A stretch of DNA of 64,000 bases. Origin: Listeria ivanovii subsp. londoniensis (lineage in GTDB: Bacteria; Bacillota; Bacilli; Lactobacillales; Listeriaceae). Made by a program: the position numbers and the translations under genes. Position 1 is the stretch's first letter. The number at the start of each line of letters is the position of its first letter. Below, in pieces: positions 32,013-40,945 of this stretch. Below the pieces are notes generated by a model. It ran no database searches, was not told where the DNA came from, and saw only the letters and a list, made by a program, of their open reading frames with translations. The stretch lies in the NCBI RefSeq assembly GCF_000763495.1, contig NZ_CP009576.1:248001-312000 (forward strand), read 5' to 3'.

Positions 32013-33590
32013 ATGAAAAAAATAATGCTACTTTTAATGACATTGTTACTAGTGAGTTTACCATTAGCGCAAGAAGCTCGAGCAGACGCCCAGATATATA
32101 GTTATCAAGGCGTAATTTCACACATGGCACCACCAGCGTCTCCGCCTGCAAAGCCTAAGACGCCGGTCGAAAAGAATAATGCAGCTCAAATCGATCAATA
32201 TATACAAGGTCTGGATTATGATAAAAACAATATATTAGTATACGATGGAGAAGCTGTTAAAAATGTTCCACCAAAAGCAGGATACAAAGAAGGAAATCAA
32301 TATATTGTAGTGGAGAAAAAGAAAAAATCTATCAATCAAAACAACGCAGACATTCAAGTTATTAACTCACTTTCAAGCCTTACTTATCCAGGGGCTTTAG
32401 TAAAAGCTAATTCGGAGTTAGTTGAAAACCAACCCGATGTCATTCCTGTGAAACGAGATTCAGTAACACTTAGTATTGATTTACCTGGAATGGTTAATCA
32501 TGACAATGAAATAGTCGTTCAAAACGCAACTAAGTCCAATATAAATAACGGCGTTAATACTTTAGTAGACCGCTGGATTAATAAATACTCCCCAGACTAC
32601 CCAAATATTAGTGCGAAGATTGACTATGATCAAGAAATGGCCTATAGTGAATCGCAATTAATTGCGAAATTTGGTGCAGCATTTAAAGCCGTTAATAATA
32701 GTTTGAATGTGAATTTTGGAGCGATTAGTGAAGGTAAGATGCAGGAAGAAGTTATTAATTTCAAACAAATTTATTATACAGTTAATGTTAATGAACCTAC
32801 AAGCCCTTCCAAATTCTTTGGTAAAAGTGTTACTAAAGAACAATTGCAAGCACTAGGTGTGAATGCGGATAATCCGCCTGCATATATCTCTAGTGTTGCA
32901 TATGGTCGTGAAGTGTATGTGAAATTATCGACTAGTTCACATAGCACTAGGGTGAAGGCTGCATTCGATGCTGCATTTAAAGGTAAATCAGTTAAAGGTG
33001 ATACTGAATTAGAGAATATCATTCAAAATTCTTCATTTAAAGCGGTGATCTATGGTGGTTCAGCAAAAGATGAAGTAGAAATAATTGATGGAGATTTAAG
33101 CAAATTACGAGATATTTTAAAACAAGGGGCTAATTTTGATAAGAAAAATCCGGGCGTACCGATTGCGTATACAACTAATTTCTTGAAAGATAATCAGTTA
33201 GCAGTTGTTAAAAATAATTCGGAATATATCGAAACAACTTCTAAGGCTTACTCGGATGGAAAAATTAACCTAGATCATTCCGGTGCCTATGTTGCGAGAT
33301 TCAATGTTACTTGGGATGAAGTTAGCTATGATGCTAATGGAAATGAAGTTGTTGAACATAAGAAATGGTCCGAAAATGATAAGGACAAGTTAGCTCATTT
33401 TACGACATCAATCTATTTGCCAGGGAATGCAAGGAATATTAATATTTATGCGAAAGAGTGTACTGGTTTAGCTTGGGAATGGTGGCGGACGGTTGTAGAT
33501 GATAGAAACTTACCATTAGTAAAAAATAGAACAGTTTGTATCTGGGGAACAACGCTTTATCCAGCGCATAGTGATACTGTAGAAAATTAA
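32013..33590 (+). CDS. hly: Cholesterol-dependent cytolysin, ivanolysin O type
   Basis: 525-residue secreted pore-forming toxin that lyses the phagosome. ATG 32013 follows AAGGAGA; the upstream in-frame GTG 32004 lies within the SD spacing. Signal peptide 1-25. Next comes the PEST-like MAPPASPPAKPKTPVEK segment. The undecapeptide ECTGLAWEWWR is intact and the cholesterol-recognition Thr-Leu pair sits in WGTTLYP. The body resembles remembered ivanolysin O much more than listeriolysin or seeligeriolysin. It ends ...DTVEN, three residues short of the remembered NPIK-type tail of ivanolysin. Nothing suggests loss of function. Confidence 0.96.
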   Translation: MKKIMLLLMTLLLVSLPLAQEARADAQIYSYQGVISHMAPPASPPAKPKTPVEKNNAAQIDQYIQGLDYDKNNILVYDGEAVKNVPPKAGYKEGNQYIVVEKKKKSINQNNADIQVINSLSSLTYPGALVKANSELVENQPDVIPVKRDSVTLSIDLPGMVNHDNEIVVQNATKSNINNGVNTLVDRWINKYSPDYPNISAKIDYDQEMAYSESQLIAKFGAAFKAVNNSLNVNFGAISEGKMQEEVINFKQIYYTVNVNEPTSPSKFFGKSVTKEQLQALGVNADNPPAYISSVAYGREVYVKLSTSSHSTRVKAAFDAAFKGKSVKGDTELENIIQNSSFKAVIYGGSAKDEVEIIDGDLSKLRDILKQGANFDKKNPGVPIAYTTNFLKDNQLAVVKNNSEYIETTSKAYSDGKINLDHSGAYVARFNVTWDEVSYDANGNEVVEHKKWSENDKDKLAHFTTSIYLPGNARNINIYAKECTGLAWEWWRTVVDDRNLPLVKNRTVCIWGTTLYPAHSDTVEN

Positions 33591-33634
33591 TTTAATTAAG
33601 TAAAAATAGGAAACCCCCCGCTTATCACACACAT

Positions 33635-33698
33635 ATAAGCTTGTTAGACATTCGGCGCGAATCATTTGTAGCGAATGTTGAAACAAGCTTATTTTATT
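33635..33698 (+). terminator. Large hairpin terminator after hly
   Basis: Outer arms ATAAGCTTGTT (33635-33645) and AACAAGCTTAT (33682-33692), inner arms ACATTCG and CGAATGT, then a T-rich tail. It separates hly from mpl. Confidence 0.85.
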
Positions 33699-33713
33699 TA
33701 TTTTTCTCAAGCG

Positions 33714-33755
33714 TTAACAAATGTCAAAGAATGGAGTGCTTCTTGTTTATATAAT
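33714..33755 (+). promoter_or_regulatory. mpl promoter with imperfect PrfA box
   Basis: TTAACAAATGTCAA (33714-33727) has one mismatch to the PrfA palindrome. TATAAT (33750-33755) follows after 22 bp. The leader to mpl is about 165 nt. Confidence 0.88.
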
Positions 33756-33928
33756 ATAAGCATATTAAAAGTTTAAGTCACTTATAGTTTCCTACTGCGA
33801 AAACATATAATTTTTAGTTCCCACCCATACTAAAATTGTGTCCTTAGCTCTCTATTAATTTGGCTATAGGTGGCTTAATCTTTTAATTACATAATTTTTA
33901 GCATTAAAATTGCGAAAGGAGAGACTGT

Positions 33929-35470
33929 ATGAAAAGAAAATCAATTTTTCTAATTCTTTTATTAGTCTTTGTGGGTTATTTTAATGTAAAGGTAAAGGCG
34001 AGCTCAGTAGAAGGTGAAAAACTTCAAAGTAATATACAATCCGAAATGAAAGCGATAGATTTACAAGCTTTGCCAGATTGCTACGAGGCAAAAAAAGATT
34101 ATAAGAGTTTGAAAATTACTAATAGTCAAAAAGATAATATGGGAATTACTCATATTACACTTGCGATGAATGCTGATGGTTATTATACAGATCACGATGA
34201 AATAAAACTTCATATTAGTCCAGATAATAAACTTCTATTTATAAACGGTGATTTAAAACAAAAGCGACCTACTATTACAAATAAAATAAAACTTACTGAA
34301 CAAGATGCGATAGAAAAGGCATTTGAGGCAATTGGACAAAATGAAGCAAGTGTCAGTAGCTACACAGGGAGCCCGGTTAAAGAAAAAAGAGTTATCGTAA
34401 ACTCAAGGACAAAGCGTTTAGTGTATAGTATAAGGTTGATTTTTTCTGAACCAATAGTAGCTAGCTGGATTATTCAGATTGACACTGAGACAGGCGCAGT
34501 TTTACGAAAACAGAATATGCTATCAGAAGCTAACTCTTGTAACTCTCATGGGACGAAAAAAAATATTGTGGCTCCAGGAAAAGGATACAATCCATCATTA
34601 CAAAGAGCGTTGAATGTTTGGAAAATAAGAAACATTTTTTGCCTAGTTGACAGAACCCGTAAAGGACTCATAAGAACATTCGATTTGAACCATAACACAG
34701 AGATTTCGCAAGGGAAAATAGTATCTAATAAAGTAAATATGTTCACAGCTCCCGAGTATTGTTCTGCTGTAGATGCACATTATTATGCGGGTGAAGTATA
34801 TGATTACTTTAAAAAGGTTCATAATCATGAAAGCTTGGATGGTGAAGGCGGAGGAATTGATTCTTTTGTTCGTTATGGCTTAAATTGCAATAACGCTTTT
34901 TGGGATGGTCAAGAGATTCTTTATGGGGATGGTGATAGCGAGAATTACAAACCATTTTCATGCGCAAGAAATATCGTTGGACATGAATTAACACATGCCG
35001 TAATCCAATACACAGCGGGGCTAGAATACGAAGGACAATCTGGTGCACTAAATGAATCTTTTGCTGATGTCTTTAGTTATTTTATTACTCCAGATAATTG
35101 GTTAATAGGTGAGGATGTCTGTTTACAAAGAATAAACAGTAAAAGAGTAAGAAGTTTAAAAGAGCCAGATAAGTACAATCAAGCAGCGCATATGAATGAG
35201 TATGAGTCGATGCCGATTACAGAAGAATATGACTGGGGAGGGGTTCATTTCAATAGTGGAATACCTAATAAAGCTGCTTATAATACCATTACAAAAGTTG
35301 GGAAGGAAAAAGCAGAACAATTATATTTTCGAGCATTAAAGTATTACTTGACGAAAAAATCCCAATTTGTCGATGCTAAGAATGCGCTTCAACAGGCGGC
35401 GAGAGACTTATACAGTGAAGAAGTAGCTAGAAAAGTAGGAGATGCCTGGGAAGAAGTTGGCGTTAGATAA
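33929..35470 (+). CDS. mpl: Zinc metalloprotease Mpl
   Basis: 513-residue secreted thermolysin-family (M4) protease. Signal peptide at residues 1-24, then a propeptide of about 175 residues and the catalytic domain. Zinc ligands and catalytic residues: HELTH (His352, Glu353, His356), downstream Glu376 in GALNESFAD and proton-donor region His440 in GGVHFNSG. Known role: matures the broad-range phospholipase PlcB in the acidified vacuole and affects ActA. SD AAAGGAGAG precedes ATG 33929. It has its own PrfA promoter and may extend into actA-plcB by readthrough. Confidence 0.95.
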   Translation: MKRKSIFLILLLVFVGYFNVKVKASSVEGEKLQSNIQSEMKAIDLQALPDCYEAKKDYKSLKITNSQKDNMGITHITLAMNADGYYTDHDEIKLHISPDNKLLFINGDLKQKRPTITNKIKLTEQDAIEKAFEAIGQNEASVSSYTGSPVKEKRVIVNSRTKRLVYSIRLIFSEPIVASWIIQIDTETGAVLRKQNMLSEANSCNSHGTKKNIVAPGKGYNPSLQRALNVWKIRNIFCLVDRTRKGLIRTFDLNHNTEISQGKIVSNKVNMFTAPEYCSAVDAHYYAGEVYDYFKKVHNHESLDGEGGGIDSFVRYGLNCNNAFWDGQEILYGDGDSENYKPFSCARNIVGHELTHAVIQYTAGLEYEGQSGALNESFADVFSYFITPDNWLIGEDVCLQRINSKRVRSLKEPDKYNQAAHMNEYESMPITEEYDWGGVHFNSGIPNKAAYNTITKVGKEKAEQLYFRALKYYLTKKSQFVDAKNALQQAARDLYSEEVARKVGDAWEEVGVR

Positions 35471-35490
35471 GGGTTTTCTCCTGCGTCGAA

Positions 35491-35533
35491 TTAACAAATG
35501 TTAAAGAAAATCGTTTTCTCCCAATGCTATTCT
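35491..35533 (+). promoter_or_regulatory. actA promoter with perfect PrfA box
   Basis: TTAACAAATGTTAA (35491-35504), then 23 bp, then TATTCT (35528-35533). The leader to the GTG start is about 125 nt, consistent with the long actA leader known in Listeria. Confidence 0.92.
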
Positions 35534-35664
35534 TGAAACAATTCATGAATTATTTTCCTAAATTAGCTAATAGGGAGGTTTTAAAAAGAGTCCAAAACTC
35601 TAAGCAGCCTGAATTGTATACTGTTCTTACCCAGGTATTAGAGAATGGCGAGGAGGAGTAAAAA

Positions 35665-38238
35665 GTGAAATTGGATAGATTTTTACGTGCAATGATGGCA
35701 GTTTGTTTTACTGCAAGTTGTATCTTGGTTAATCCCGGTGTGATATTTGCAAATAATAGCACAGTATCTACGAGCAGTAATGAGAATTCTAGCCTTGAAT
35801 CAGATGAACAGGAAGAAGGTGAGCAGACAGCGAGGAGTGCAGAAGCAGGGAGAAGCAGTCCTAGGCATAAACCGATTAGCAAAGCGTGCGCACGCGATAT
35901 TCAAGAACTCGACAGAACGGGTAAAGCTAAAAGTGTGAATGTCTCGGATTCAATGACTACGCCAGACGGCGAATCAGGTGAAGAACCAGGGCAAAAAATT
36001 GGAGCAGCTGCAACTAAGCCTAAGCCTCCATCTGTACGAAAGCGACTCAAACACTTCGTTAAGAAAGTATTAAAAGGCAAACAGAGTAAGTCATCAAAGG
36101 AAGGCAGTAAAACTACTAAGAATAAGCAGGAATCTAGCGAAGTTCAATCTGAAGAACCGATGCCTCATCCTTCAATAGCAAATCAACCACTTTGGAGAAG
36201 GCTGTCAGACAAAATAAAGCCGTTGGTTACAAGCGACGATGATAAAGATTCTAGAGGAGACTCAGACGAATGGGATGATGGCGAAGAGGCAAAAGAAAAA
36301 GTAGAGGAAGGGGGAACCAATCTCGCGCAAGACTTGATTAGCGAGGCACGAGAGAGAGATGTTCAAGAAGTCGAAAAAATGGGGAAAGTTAAAAATGCCG
36401 ATGTAACAGCTTTACTAGCTATGCTTGATAGCAAAGTTGGAAAAGTACCAAAGCAAGATATTAAAGAAACATTAAATGATGAGTTCTCGACGGTGCTACT
36501 TCGCCCTAAACGCAGTATTAAAGAAATGTTAAGCAACAAGCAAAATAGATTATCTATGAATAGTAGTAATCTGATAAAGAACAGAAGAAAAGCAATTGAA
36601 GCCTCTGATGTTGAAGATACTGATACTGAAGAAAAGCCGACTTCGCGTGGTGCTATAGGGCCATTTAGAACGATGAATCCATTAATTTCTGAAGAAATAG
36701 CGGAAGAAATTCAAACTAATAAGAATAATCAGGAATCTAACGGTCAGAGACAGTTTGGTTTATTACCGTCTTCAACCGAAGGGGACTTAAGGTTTGCTTT
36801 TCCAGAGAAGAAACCTAGACTTCTTCGCTTCAATACGCAAAATAATGAATCGGAATCTTCGGTAAGCGAACCTACTTCTTTTAATCTCCCATCCCCACCG
36901 ACCGAAGAAGAGCTAGCGGCAATGGGTATAAAGCGAAGTATTTCCATGTCAGTTGAAGAAGCACCAAGCTTGCTTCCGCCTAGGGAAGATGTACCTCAGT
37001 CGTTAACAAGTAATCCGTCATTGGATCTCCCATCCCCACCGACTGAAGAAGAGCTAGCGGCAATGGGTATAAAGCGAAGTATTTCCATGTCAGTTGAAGA
37101 AGCACCAAGCTTGCTTCCGCCTAGGGAAGATGTACCTCAGTCGTTAACAAGTAATCCATCATTGGATCTCCCATCCCCACCAACCGAAGAAGAACTGATG
37201 GCAATGGGCATAAACCAAAGTATTAACCCATTATTTAAAGGGAAATCGAGCTTGCTTCCATCTAGAGAAGATACACCTCAGTCGTTAACAGTTAATCAAC
37301 CATCTGAGCTCCCATCACCGCCAACTCGAGCAGAATTAGCGGCAATGGGTATATTTATGTTTGATGACGAAATTTTGAGAGGAGATTTAGGGAATGTAGG
37401 AGATGCTTTAGAGCGACATAGTTCAAGATGCCTTGCTTCTCCGGCGTTCTCATATTTCTGTGGATTATCCCCTGCAGATGCAGATGATGAGTATAGTGAG
37501 TCGGAAGACGAGCTAGACGGCCTTTTAAATCCAAAAGTAAGAGCTACATCGCAACAATTTAGAAAGGTGGGTTTTATGCCGTTTTCCCCTCTTCGTGAAC
37601 AGCTTTTTGCGGATGGAAATAAAACTCTTACAGAGGAGCAGGTTATCAAAGATCCACTTGAAAAAACTAAACAAGAGCAGAAACTTCTAGAAAGTATAGG
37701 ACAACGATTAACTTTAGTTAAGGCAGTGCCAAATAACACTGGAAAAGTTGCTAAAACTACTGAAGCATCTAGAAATAATAAAACTATTAAAACAACTATA
37801 ATAACAAAAAACAAACCGTCTGAAGCTCTATCCCTACTAACAAAAAGTGCTCAAACAGCAGGAAGTATTTTAAAAGCAAGTAGTGGTAAAATTGAGAGTC
37901 AACAAAAAAATGCTGGAAGCTTAAAACCGGAAAATCCTTCTCTAATATCTGCTGGAATACCGATTATTCCATTGGGAGGCTTGGAAGAAAAGAAGGAACA
38001 GCCGAAAAAAAATGTGGTTAAAGGCACGCTCAAAAATAATGAGTTAGTAGAAAAGAGTGAAGACAAAGATACACCTTCTAGAAGTGGTTCGAAAAAATTA
38101 ATTGCCAAAAGTGCTGAGAGCGAAAAAGCAAATCAAGAAGTTGGAAACAATATGACCTTAGTGAATGCTTTAGTAGCGATTGGTATTATTTCATTAATTG
38201 TAATTACTAAGATTATCCGTACGAGAAAAAGCAATTAA
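35665..38238 (+). CDS. actA: Actin assembly-inducing surface protein ActA
   Basis: 857-residue surface protein that drives actin-tail motility in host cytosol. The GTG start has AGGAGGAG six bases upstream. Signal peptide 1-29. Two related N-terminal motifs, ARDIQELDRTGKAK (76-89) and ERDVQEVEKMGKVK (230-243), resemble the single one of L. monocytogenes ActA. A basic stretch (VRKRLKHFVKKVLKGK) lies between them. Four 47-residue repeats with LPSPPT cores start at residues 408, 455, 502 and 549. A C-terminal membrane anchor (about 828-850) is followed by RTRKSN. It is longer than the L. monocytogenes form (639) and shorter than the published L. ivanovii form (1044). The sequence is fast-evolving, but the organisation clearly identifies it. 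Confidence 0.95.
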   Translation: MKLDRFLRAMMAVCFTASCILVNPGVIFANNSTVSTSSNENSSLESDEQEEGEQTARSAEAGRSSPRHKPISKACARDIQELDRTGKAKSVNVSDSMTTPDGESGEEPGQKIGAAATKPKPPSVRKRLKHFVKKVLKGKQSKSSKEGSKTTKNKQESSEVQSEEPMPHPSIANQPLWRRLSDKIKPLVTSDDDKDSRGDSDEWDDGEEAKEKVEEGGTNLAQDLISEARERDVQEVEKMGKVKNADVTALLAMLDSKVGKVPKQDIKETLNDEFSTVLLRPKRSIKEMLSNKQNRLSMNSSNLIKNRRKAIEASDVEDTDTEEKPTSRGAIGPFRTMNPLISEEIAEEIQTNKNNQESNGQRQFGLLPSSTEGDLRFAFPEKKPRLLRFNTQNNESESSVSEPTSFNLPSPPTEEELAAMGIKRSISMSVEEAPSLLPPREDVPQSLTSNPSLDLPSPPTEEELAAMGIKRSISMSVEEAPSLLPPREDVPQSLTSNPSLDLPSPPTEEELMAMGINQSINPLFKGKSSLLPSREDTPQSLTVNQPSELPSPPTRAELAAMGIFMFDDEILRGDLGNVGDALERHSSRCLASPAFSYFCGLSPADADDEYSESEDELDGLLNPKVRATSQQFRKVGFMPFSPLREQLFADGNKTLTEEQVIKDPLEKTKQEQKLLESIGQRLTLVKAVPNNTGKVAKTTEASRNNKTIKTTIITKNKPSEALSLLTKSAQTAGSILKASSGKIESQQKNAGSLKPENPSLISAGIPIIPLGGLEEKKEQPKKNVVKGTLKNNELVEKSEDKDTPSRSGSKKLIAKSAESEKANQEVGNNMTLVNALVAIGIISLIVITKIIRTRKSN
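36886..37353 (+). repeat. Four in-frame 141-bp repeats in actA
   Basis: Units start at 36886, 37027, 37168 and 37309. The first two are almost identical at DNA level, the third diverges in its second half and the fourth is only the proline-rich core. The exact 141-bp (47-codon) period keeps frame. The near-identity of units 1 and 2 points to recent duplication or conversion. Confidence 0.93.
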
Positions 38239-38283
38239 AACTTTAGATTGCTTCAGGAAATACATGAGAGGAAGAATGACGTT

Positions 38284-39150
38284 ATGAGAATCAACAAAAT
38301 TTCGCTGGGGATATATGTGTTTATCTTTGCTTTGGCGGCATCTCTATCAATGAACGCAAAAGCTTGTTCTGATGAATATATGATGCAACCTCAAACGCCT
38401 AATATAGAACATAAATTACCTCATAAGCTAAGTTGGTCAGCGGAACGACCCTTAGACGATAAGGCCAATACACATTTATGGTTATTTAAACAAGCTAAAA
38501 AAATATTAGCCAAAGAAAATCGTGGCGAGTATAAAGAACTACTTGAGATGCTACAAACATATTATAAAGAAGTTGCTCAAGGTATATTTGATGCTGACCA
38601 TAAAAATCCGTATTACGATTGCAGTACGTTTGTATCGCATTTTTATAACCCAACTAAAGATAATACTTATTTACCAGGTTTTAAAAATGCAAAACAGACC
38701 GGCGCTAAATATTTTAAACAAGCTTTGCAAGATTATAAAGAAGAGAAGCTCAATACAGCTTTCTACAAATTAGGTTTGTCCATTCATTATTTTACTGACA
38801 TCAGCCAACCAATGCATGCAAACAACTTTACTGCAGTTTCGAACCCAATAGGATTTCACTCTGTTTATGAAGGTTATGTAGATTCAATTAAATGTAGCTA
38901 TCAAGCGACAGAAAGCATGGAAGTGAGAAAGTTTTTCGCCGATACTCCTGAAGAGTGGTTGCGTGAGAATGCTAAGAGAGCAAAAGCTGATTACGATAAA
39001 ATTGTTAATGCTAATACCAAAAAATCTTATTTAGAAGGAAATTCTAAGTGGAAAAAAGATATAGATAAACCTACTGGTGAAAGGCTACAAGATTCGATGC
39101 AAACGTTGGCAGGATTCATAGATTTTTGGTATAAAAAGGCGAATCAATAA
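38284..39150 (+). CDS. plcB: Broad-range phospholipase C (zinc lecithinase)
   Basis: 288-residue secreted zinc phospholipase C that dissolves vacuolar membranes during cell-to-cell spread. ATG 38284 follows AGAGGAAG; the longer frame from 38248 lacks an SD. Signal peptide 1-27, propeptide to Ser50, mature enzyme beginning Trp51 (WSAERPLDD), whose amino group is a zinc ligand in this family. Zinc-binding His/Asp residues are visible in NTHLWLF, DCSTFVSHF, SIHYFTDISQPMHANNF and GFHSVYEGYVD. It is activated by Mpl. It lies 45 bp after actA and is cotranscribed from the actA promoter. Confidence 0.97.
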   Translation: MRINKISLGIYVFIFALAASLSMNAKACSDEYMMQPQTPNIEHKLPHKLSWSAERPLDDKANTHLWLFKQAKKILAKENRGEYKELLEMLQTYYKEVAQGIFDADHKNPYYDCSTFVSHFYNPTKDNTYLPGFKNAKQTGAKYFKQALQDYKEEKLNTAFYKLGLSIHYFTDISQPMHANNFTAVSNPIGFHSVYEGYVDSIKCSYQATESMEVRKFFADTPEEWLRENAKRAKADYDKIVNANTKKSYLEGNSKWKKDIDKPTGERLQDSMQTLAGFIDFWYKKANQ

Positions 39151-39169
39151 CTATAAACAGATTTGTTTT

Positions 39170-39193
39170 ATCCACTCGTGTAATAAGAGTGGA
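39170..39193 (+). other. Hairpin after plcB
   Basis: TCCACTC / GAGTGGA stem with a 10-base loop, 20 bp after the plcB stop. There is no T run after it, so if it is a terminator it is a weak one. Confidence 0.5.
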
Positions 39194-39209
39194 CAGGGAG
39201 TTCAACATA

Positions 39210-39678
39210 ATGCGCATAAGGGGAAATATTTTTTTCTTGTGGCTATCACTTTCTTAATATTTCTATTAATAAGCATCTTTGTGTGGGGAGATGCGATATT
39301 ATAAAAATGATACAGTGAAAACACAGAAACTAGAGTGTGGGAAGAATTGCAAGGAAAAGAGTTCTTTATCTAAAATAATAATGTTTTTAATAAAGTAACT
39401 CTTGCAAGAAAGTTGGACAGTGTAGAGGCAATTATCAATAAAAAGGAAAAAGATTTTGAAACTACGATCCTTGCTCTTATTTTGGATAAAAAGATTTTAA
39501 TATTTTCCAAAAGCATCTGCTGGAAAAATAAATTACTGCTTTAAAAATGAAGTTTAATTATATGTATTTGTGCGAAAGTGGGGCGTTTGCTAAAAGCGAT
39601 ATTCGTAAAAATATTGTATAACAAGCATCATTAAGTTATCCTAAAAAGAGTGAAGCAGTTTTACTTGAATCGTATTAA
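39210..39678 (+). pseudogene. Decayed gene between plcB and the phosphoesterase gene
   Basis: No intact ORF, but coding sense can be traced. ATG 39210 (MRIRGN) enters a T-rich run near 39228 where a frameshift occurs. The next frame gives a hydrophobic segment YFFLVAITFLIFLLISIF and VWGDAIL, a stop at 39302, a TGA at 39308, then RVWEELQGKEFF, a stop, and NNNVFNKVTLARKLDSVEAI, ending at 39542-39544. A further frame from about 39500 continues FQKHLLEK, a stop, ITALKMKFNYMYLCESGAFA, then a stop at 39619 and SLSYPKKSEAVLLESY to 39678. It was probably a membrane-anchored or secreted protein of about 155 residues. In L. monocytogenes this slot holds orfX and orfZ; homology is not established. Confidence 0.6.
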
Positions 39679-39705
39679 TAGCTTGCGAGGGGAAGGGGAA
39701 TCGCG

Positions 39706-40500
39706 GTGGGAAAAGCAAGGATTGCAATCATATCAGACGTTCATGGTAATGCGGAAGCGCTAAAAGCAGTGCTAAATGATGCTGCGAATGAAGGGGTTGA
39801 AAAATATATAACAGTTGGTGATATTGTTCTAAAAGGGCCCGGAATAGATATCTGTCTGGAACTGTTAGAAAAACTAAATCCGCTTACTTTGGTGCTTGGA
39901 AACCATGAACAAGTATATATTGACTTTTTAGAAGGGAAATCTTTTGACCATTCTTTGAAAAGACGGATGATTGAGGATTTAGTGAAGTATGATTACCATT
40001 TATTAGGTGATGAAAAGTTTCGCTATTTCGCTACATTGCCAAAAAAAGTCTCCATACAAGTACTGCAAACAAAAATAGATGTTTTTCATGCGATGCCTGA
40101 CTCCGTTAGCTTCCCAATTTATGCTACTGAAGAACAAGCTCACTTTGATAAGATGTTTTTTGGAACAGATGCCGATGTTGCTATAAATGGGCACGTCCAC
40201 AGGCAGTCGTTAAGAAGGACGACAGATGATAAATTAATTATTAATTCTGGTTCTGTTGGGCTGCCAGGTGGAGGGAATCAGAAAACAAAAGACAATTTAG
40301 CTCAATATGCGCTTATTGATATAACTGAGGCAGGGGTTGTTGACATTCACTTCAAAAAAATCGTGTATGATATTGATGCAGAAATTGCTTTCGCGAGAAA
40401 ACGAAACTTGCCATATGTAGATATTTATGAAAAAACGCTTCGATCAGGTCAATATTTATATATTGATAGTCAAATTGAGCAGTATATAAATCCAAAATAA
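39706..40500 (+). CDS. Metallophosphoesterase (YfcE-like)
   Basis: 264-residue calcineurin-like phosphoesterase of the small YfcE/MJ0936 group. Metal-binding motifs in order: ISDVHGN (about residues 7-13), GDIVLKGPG, GNHEQVY, and NGHVHRQ near residue 160. No signal peptide. The GTG start follows a purine-rich SD (GAGGGGAAGGGG). It lies downstream of plcB, converges with a YbjQ-family gene and ends at a shared terminator. The substrate is unknown (cyclic nucleotide or phosphoprotein are options in the family). Such a gene is not part of the L. monocytogenes LIPI-1 as I recall it. Confidence 0.85.
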   Translation: MGKARIAIISDVHGNAEALKAVLNDAANEGVEKYITVGDIVLKGPGIDICLELLEKLNPLTLVLGNHEQVYIDFLEGKSFDHSLKRRMIEDLVKYDYHLLGDEKFRYFATLPKKVSIQVLQTKIDVFHAMPDSVSFPIYATEEQAHFDKMFFGTDADVAINGHVHRQSLRRTTDDKLIINSGSVGLPGGGNQKTKDNLAQYALIDITEAGVVDIHFKKIVYDIDAEIAFARKRNLPYVDIYEKTLRSGQYLYIDSQIEQYINPK

Positions 40501-40508
40501 ATAAAAAA

Positions 40509-40545
40509 GCGGAAATCAGTTAGTAAAACTGGTTTCCGTTTTTTT
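40509..40545. terminator. Shared terminator of convergent genes
   Basis: CGGAAATCAGT / ACTGGTTTCCG stem with T7 on the plus strand and an A-rich start that provides T residues on the minus strand. Confidence 0.85.
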
Positions 40546-40546
40546 A

Positions 40547-40879
40547 TTAATAGTCTTGAGCCTCAATAACAACGGCAGTGCCAGATGCAGTAACCATTAA
40601 CATGCCATTATCCGCTCCAAGTACCTCATAATCAATATCTACACCAATTACGGCATTTGCTCCAATATCTTTGGCGCGCTGTTCCATTTCTTTAATAGCT
40701 TCCTCACGTGCGTTAATTAATTCGTCTTCATAACCTTGTGAGCGCCCGCCGAAAAAGTTTCTAAGGCCGGCTCCAATGTCTTTCATAAAATTAACACCAG
40801 TAATTACTTCTCCGAAAACGATTTTTTTATATTCGATAATTTGCTTGCCTTCAATATTTGGCGAAGTGGTTACGATCAT
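40547..40879 (-). CDS. YbjQ-family (DUF74) protein
   Basis: 110-residue heavy-metal-binding-like YbjQ/UPF0145 protein. The start at 40879 gives the family-standard [14 protein letters not shown] and has GGAGGG upstream; the longer frame from 40909 is not supported. The conserved core [20 protein letters not shown] and ASGTAVVI are present. Family members form pentamers; function unknown. It belongs to the conserved small genes lying between plcB and ldh in Listeria. Confidence 0.88.
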   Translation of the reverse strand: MIVTTSPNIEGKQIIEYKKIVFGEVITGVNFMKDIGAGLRNFFGGRSQGYEDELINAREEAIKEMEQRAKDIGANAVIGVDIDYEVLGADNGMLMVTASGTAVVIEAQDY

Positions 40880-40945
40880 TATTAAATCCCTCCAGTTTTC
40901 TTTAATCATACCTCTAAGTTATTTTTTTAGTCAAAGGATAGCATG

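Noticed and set aside
32013-33590. hly as a truncated pseudogene
   Set aside because: Only a few terminal residues are missing and all functional motifs are present.
36744-37814. Minus-strand ORFs within actA
   Set aside because: Mirror frames of the repetitive actA coding sequence; no SD and low-complexity Ser-rich translations.
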